Origin: Apricaphanius iberus
Taxonomy: Eukaryota; Chordata; Actinopteri; Cyprinodontiformes; Aphaniidae
Length of the DNA stretch: 64,000 nt
Assembly: GCA_028564705.1 (NCBI GenBank)
Contig: JAPXFQ010001795.1
Span: 124,001-188,000 of the forward strand
Direction of reading: 5' to 3'
The notes under the pieces were generated by a model. That model did not search any database. It was not told the DNA's origin and saw only the letters and a program-made list of their open reading frames with translations. Each line of letters begins with the position of its first letter. The stretch's first letter is position 1. Both the position numbers and the translations under genes were made by a program. Positions 59,262 to 64,000 of this stretch are shown here, piece by piece.

Positions 59262-60535
59262 TAGGGCGGGGACGAGGCGTCGACGTAATCAATTACGTTG
59301 ACACGTAAAATACGTTGACGCAAAAAATGCGCGTCGATGCGTCATCACTTTCAAAACAAACATGGCGGGAGCCAGTAGTTGCAGCATTAGTGAGTCAGTT
59401 GACTTAAAAATACCTCCACCCAAACTCGCAGTTCAAGGGTATGGAACTATTAAAAATTAAGGGAGCGATTTTGTCTGCCAGCTTTGCAAAATGGAAACGG
59501 CTTATAAAAGCACGACGGCTATGCACCAGCACCTCAAACAGCGGCATCCAGGATCAGTTTCTGCAAATGATTAAACACCGTAAGTTTTCAACTTTTTTAC
59601 TTACGCTACGTATTTTACCCTATAAATCATATACACGAGCACACACACACACTCATATACAGAAATTAACTCTCAACCTCTTTAAAAGCTAAACTTATTT
59701 AAGCTTCTTAGCTGCGTCTGCTGTATGTTACTGCTATGTGTTTTGTTGGTTTTTATTTGTGACCGTGTTGGCAGAAGGAGTCGGAATGCGCACAGACTGA
59801 TTATGAGCAAAAGCCGAAAACGTGAGAGAGTGTTATTTGGTCGCGGTAAACATGTTTTTTAATAAAGGTAAAACACTACCTGCTAAACGGAGCCATCGTG
59901 GACTTTAATACGACATGTTGTTTAGTGCTTGAAAAGCAAACCGACAACGAACTCTTGATTATCAGGTTTAATAATACCTCATCCTGTTTGAATACTATTT
60001 TTACTTAATGCTCCTCCATCTAATAACTAGAAAAATGTGCAGCATTTGTTTCTCCTTGTTTATCTCTTTTTTGTGTGCAAATCTTATGTCAGAAACAAGA
60101 GAAAATGCAGCAAAGAAAATGTTTTTTGTGAATGAAGAGTACTTTTTTGCATTAAGTGAATGTTAAATTTTGTTTTATATTTTTTGGTATTTTCTTTTCT
60201 TTATTCATATGATTTGGTTTCACAATTTTTAACTTCTTGTTAAATGTAACCTCTAATAGGAGATTAATAATACTACAACTTTATTTGGGATTTTTTTTTA
60301 CAATGAAAATATGTTCAAATGAAGAAATTTGTTTATTTCATTGGAATACATAATTTAATAAATGATTAATAAATATCAAATTTCTATACAAATTAAATAA
60401 TGGGTAAATAATCGATAATCAAATCAAGTCAACATTGAATCGAATTGAAAAATTAATGATTAGATTAATCAATGCATCTAAAAAAATAATCGCTAGATTA
60501 ATAGATTACAAAAATAATCGTTTTGCCCAGCCCTA
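59262..60535 (+). mobile_element. hAT element with BED-finger exon, internally deleted
   Basis: It starts TAGGGCGGGGACGA and ends, reverse complemented, TAGGGCTGGGCAAAACGA, with perfect 8-bp duplications ttgtagat. At about 59470-59570 the plus strand reads [20 protein letters not shown] followed by a HLKQRH block, a BED zinc finger (C-x2-C ... H-x5-H), the usual N-terminus of hAT transposases. A GTAAG follows shortly at about 59580. The catalytic domain and dimerisation region are missing: the remaining 900 bp is AT-rich non-coding. So this is a non-autonomous deletion derivative. Confidence 0.88.
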
Positions 60536-60778
60536 TTGTAGATGAAATGTAGTTTACCTGTCTTAAGAAACCTCTTTTCCACCAACATAATGCTGCCAAA
60601 ACAAGGAACCACCAGCTTGGTAGGTAATACACTGCTATCCATGTATTCCTTGTATTGTAATAAAGTGTTATGACCAATAACATAAGCTGCTCCTTTTTAA
60701 TATTAAAGTCTGACTGTCTCGGAGCTTCTCCCTGATGATGGACTTAGAAAAAGAACAGATGCAGATTGCTTACCTAGA

Positions 60779-61471
60779 GGCTGGCGCACACTACAGAATA
60801 ATCGGGCCTATTTTTGTCCCGATCTCACCCCTTAGAGCAAAGCCAGCAGAGGGCGACTGTCTGGTGTATGCAAACATCGTGGCTGATTTTCCTGTGGTGT
60901 TAACACTGATTTTGTCTGGTCTGAACATGTTCAATATTTATGACTAGAAATCTTGAAGTGTTTTTGAAGCCGAGCACGCACAGTACGCAACACCACATGA
61001 ACCAGAACCACAGCCAATCAAGACGCAAGCTGACTCAGCTGTCTGACGGAGGAAGTAAAAATAAACCCTGGTCTCCAACCTAGCTGTGATAGGCAAATTT
61101 TTACTCTCCTCCAACCTGTGCTGTAATGCATCCAACCCACATTCACCATCTCCATGATTTTTTTCTTAGCCATTTGGTTTTTTTTTGGTGGTTTTTCAGA
61201 GTGTAAGAGGCTGTAGATCACCACCAAGGCTTCTTCCTGTTCGTCTGCCATGTTTGTCTACACCGAAGTCGCACTTGACTAAACGAGGTTTGGAATATTC
61301 AGCATGAAGAAGCTGATACTCTCCTGAACAATCGGTTAGTGTGTGGTGTGTTGTGTAGTGCACACCACACACTAGAAGATCAGCAGAGAGAGATCTGTTG
61401 TTTCTGTTACTTTTAAGTGTGTGGTCTCTAAATCTGTGACGGTTTGAACAATCTTGTAGTGTGTGCCCACC
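60779..61471 (-). mobile_element. PIF/Harbinger-like element, 0.7 kb
   Basis: The left end reads ggctggcgcacactaca. The right end, reverse complemented, reads aaggtgggcacacactaca. The minus-strand frame from 61251 begins MADEQEEALVVIYSLL, similar in style to the N-terminus of fish Harbinger nucleases. The rest of the nuclease is absent. A strong palindrome, gtagtgcacaccacacac and its partner, lies at 61340-61375. The 3-bp duplication is not clear. Confidence 0.55.
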
Positions 61472-62900
61472 TTAAGAGATGACATTGTTGTGACCTTAAA
61501 GCTTTATGCAGGGGTGGACTGGCTATTACACTGATCTTAGTTTTCTCCTGTTTATCCTAGTTATTATCATCGTCATTTATTTTGAACAGTTAGGTTAATA
61601 TTTTAGAGGGTTTTGGTTTTTTGGCATAAAGTCCCCCCTGAAGACGCCACTTCCTTCTTAGAGGTAACATCTAAAGTCAGGTCTGAAGAGAATCATTGGA
61701 TTTGTGGCTGGCTGTCACTACATATTCCTGGGTAAAAGACAAATATTCCATACTTCAGTGTACTTTCTTCATAGATTTTCCGTGACACATCAACTGAATT
61801 GGCACATAACTGTAGAAAGAAAAGGAAATCTGCACAGCTTCTGGGCTATGTCTCGCAGTTTTTCAAGCCACGGAATTTTATTACAAGGTTTTGATTGGGC
61901 CATTCTAACATCACATGAATATAATTTTCTCTATAGTGATTACATATTATCACACTAGAACAGGGGTCACCGACATTTACAACCCTCTTCAGTCCAGTAA
62001 CAGAAATGTGTCTGATGCTTTTAAATTTAAACGCAAGTTTGAGTTTTAGGTTTTGTAAGCAAGAAAATCATAAAAGTTTTACATAAAACAAATTAATACA
62101 TTTTCTTAAAGGGAATGTTCAGTTTTTATAGAATTGTTTGTTTTTTTTTGGGGGGGGGGCACATAGTTTGCAAACAAATGACAAAAACTTACATTATAAA
62201 CAGAATATTCCTTATGGTTTTAGTGTCATTCTTTGCATAAATGATATCAGGGTGTGGCATGAAAACATGCAGAAAAACATCTGAAGATATTTGATTTTAA
62301 GAAATTGCTGAATCCTTTAGCAGATTGGATCAAAGTTCACCAAGAATCAGAGATTTAATTTAATCAAATTTATAGCTTTTTATAGGTATAAGAGTACAGT
62401 AATGAGGGCTGATTATACTGTGTAACATATGCAGGGCAGGTTTACTTCAATAACCCCCTTCATTCACGATGCAGATTAAAAAGAATAATTTAGAACTAAT
62501 CTAAGGCAAACAGTTCAATGGGAAGATCTAAGAGGTGTGAATACTTTTCAAAGTAACTGTACAGATACTTAAAAAATATCAGAAAACTCTGAAACAGTTG
62601 ATTAAATTAAAGCTTCAGATGAGGTAAATTCATGTTTACAGATATGAGACTAATTATAATTATAATCTGAATAAATGGGTAGAGATAACCGATGCAGATC
62701 TGCTCTGACCTGGTTTTAAAGCTGCTTTTATTGAAGGAAATGTTTGATTTGTTTGGACCCCCTCCACAGTCTCAGTGATATCTGCTGCATGAGCTGAAAC
62801 TGACCCTGGTTCAGCCTCCCTGGACCAGCAGGCCTGCAGTCCATCCACCTCCATCTGAAAGCTGGAGAGGTTGTCCTGCTGCAGCCATGGCAACCAGAGC
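61472..62900. other. No gene recognised; two transposon-end-like words
   Basis: caggggtcaccgacatttac at 61966 looks like a hAT end, and aggtgtgaatacttttcaaa at 62533 looks like the end of a widespread fish DNA-transposon remnant. Partners for either were not found. Confidence 0.4.
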
Positions 62901-62949
62901 AACTAAAGGGCTTTAATCCACGAAACATACAGAGAAGATCTATGTCGCC

Positions 62950-63480
62950 CCGCCACTAGAATCTGACCGAGTTCAGCGTGTTCCAGATGATGATTACCTG
63001 CTGCGCCCTCCTCCCATGGCGGAGCACAGGAGCGACTCCTGGGTGGAGGATCAGCCGTCCAGACGGAGCATCTGAGCGGCCAGACTCTGCTGCTTCCAGC
63101 GTCGGCCTGGATGAAGATGCCCAGCAGATGTTGAGCTTCGGAGAATTCCCGCTGGGAATCCAGGCGATCAGCCTGCTTAGCGCGGCTGCATGACCAGGAA
63201 AACCGCAGAGGAAGCCTCCTACACGGATGAAGATGTGAGAGCCAGCCACCAACAGCCTCCCTCCTCCGGTTCGGTTCCGGTTCGGTTTTACACAGCGACC
63301 CGGCCGGGTTCGCTCGGCCGAGTTCCTCGCCGTCTTTAATCCTCCAGATGTTCTCCGGAGTACAAGCTGCAGGATCAGAGTGTTAGCAGCTCCTGCTGTT
63401 CACAGCCGACTCTTCCACAACTCCTCTCTCTGAGGCGGGGGTCGACCGGGGGCTACAGAGCGGGGCCAGCCGCCGAAGCT
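62950..63480. promoter_or_regulatory. CpG-rich segment, candidate promoter or first exon
   Basis: This 0.5-kb stretch is much richer in CpG than its surroundings (for example gacccggccgggttcgctcg at 63290-63310). On the minus strand, ATGGGAGGAGGGCGCAGCAG is directly followed by a GTAATC splice-donor-like word near 62998. On the plus strand a short frame begins MAEHRSDSWVEDQ near 63017. Neither identifies a gene. The CpG density alone is the evidence for a promoter. Confidence 0.35.
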
Positions 63481-63535
63481 TCCTGCTTGCTCTGTCAAAA
63501 TAAAAGCCCACCCAACACTACAGCATCGACTAAAC

Positions 63536-63910
63536 TAGGAATGCAACGACACCCCTTTTTTCAAACCAATACAATACCAATTCTTGGGTCTGAGTACTTT
63601 CCAATACGGAGTACGAATGCCGATACTTCTACCATAAAAAAAATAACAACAATGCAATGAATTGGAAGACAGGTTTTATTTTCTTCTCTGTTTGTTACAA
63701 CAAATGGTGTTGGATTAGGCAAAGAATAAAATATTAATAAAAAAGAACACAAAACAAACATTTCAAGTAAGATATAAAAACATTCTGTGAAATTATTGCA
63801 GAGTTTTTCCACATTTTAAGTATTGGTTCATGGTATTGGTTACCTAATCGATACGAGTACATTAGAACAGTATTGGCACCGATACCAGAATCTGCATCGG
63901 TGCATCCCTA
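63536..63910. mobile_element. hAT MITE, 375 bp
   Basis: It begins taggaatgcaacgacacc and ends, reverse complemented, tagggatgcaccgatgcag. The flanking 8-mers gactaaac and gcctaaac agree in 7 of 8 positions. No coding capacity. The ATCGATAC and cgataccagaatctg words are typical of a known fish MITE style. Confidence 0.8.
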
Positions 63911-64000
63911 GCCTAAACCAAACGCAATACACAAGCACACATTAACTAACAATGGAAGACAATTAATGGCAGATAATTAAAACCAACTCATTGCATTTTT

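Overview
The window looks like teleost fish nuclear DNA. One intact host gene is recognisable: a vertebrate-type G-protein-coupled receptor, best matched to GPR63. Almost everything else I can name is transposable-element or tandem-repeat sequence of kinds typical of fish genomes: L2/CR1-type LINEs, Ngaro- and DIRS-type tyrosine-recombinase retroelements, a Ty3/gypsy element, a Penelope-like element, and many hAT and PIF/Harbinger elements. Nothing looks bacterial or viral. I cannot name the species.

Layout. 1-2.65 kb holds minisatellites (24-bp and 42-bp periods) and an antisense LINE reverse-transcriptase piece. About 2.7-20.5 kb is one large locus built from a 33-bp tandem repeat, broken up by insertions: a dead Ngaro-like retroelement (about 3.9-5.0 kb), a Ty3/gypsy element (12.1-16.35 kb), a 636-bp inverted-repeat element (17.7-18.4 kb) and a 1.7-kb LTR-like insertion (18.5-20.2 kb). 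21.9-27.2 kb carries hAT elements, including a broken transposase. 28-34.7 kb carries LINE and DIRS fragments. 35-47 kb is the quietest part and contains gpr63 on the minus strand at about 42-43 kb. 47.4-50.5 kb is a nested pair: a nearly intact Penelope-like element with 239-bp inverted ends and hammerhead-ribozyme-like motifs, sitting inside a small hAT element. 52.9-54.4 kb is a THAP-type exon split by a Harbinger insertion. 55.1-61.5 kb holds a foldback element, small hAT elements, a BED-finger hAT element and a Harbinger-like element. 62.9-63.5 kb is CpG-rich and could be a promoter, followed by a last hAT MITE.

How the parts relate. There is no operon-like or pathway grouping. gpr63 is a single-coding-exon receptor gene with a good splice acceptor just 5' of its coding region. 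The other coding stretches are remnants of selfish elements. Insertions are dated against each other by nesting: Penelope inside hAT, Harbinger inside the THAP exon, and three elements inside the 33-bp array. The long open frames on both strands of the 33-bp array follow from its period being a multiple of three, and I do not annotate them as genes.
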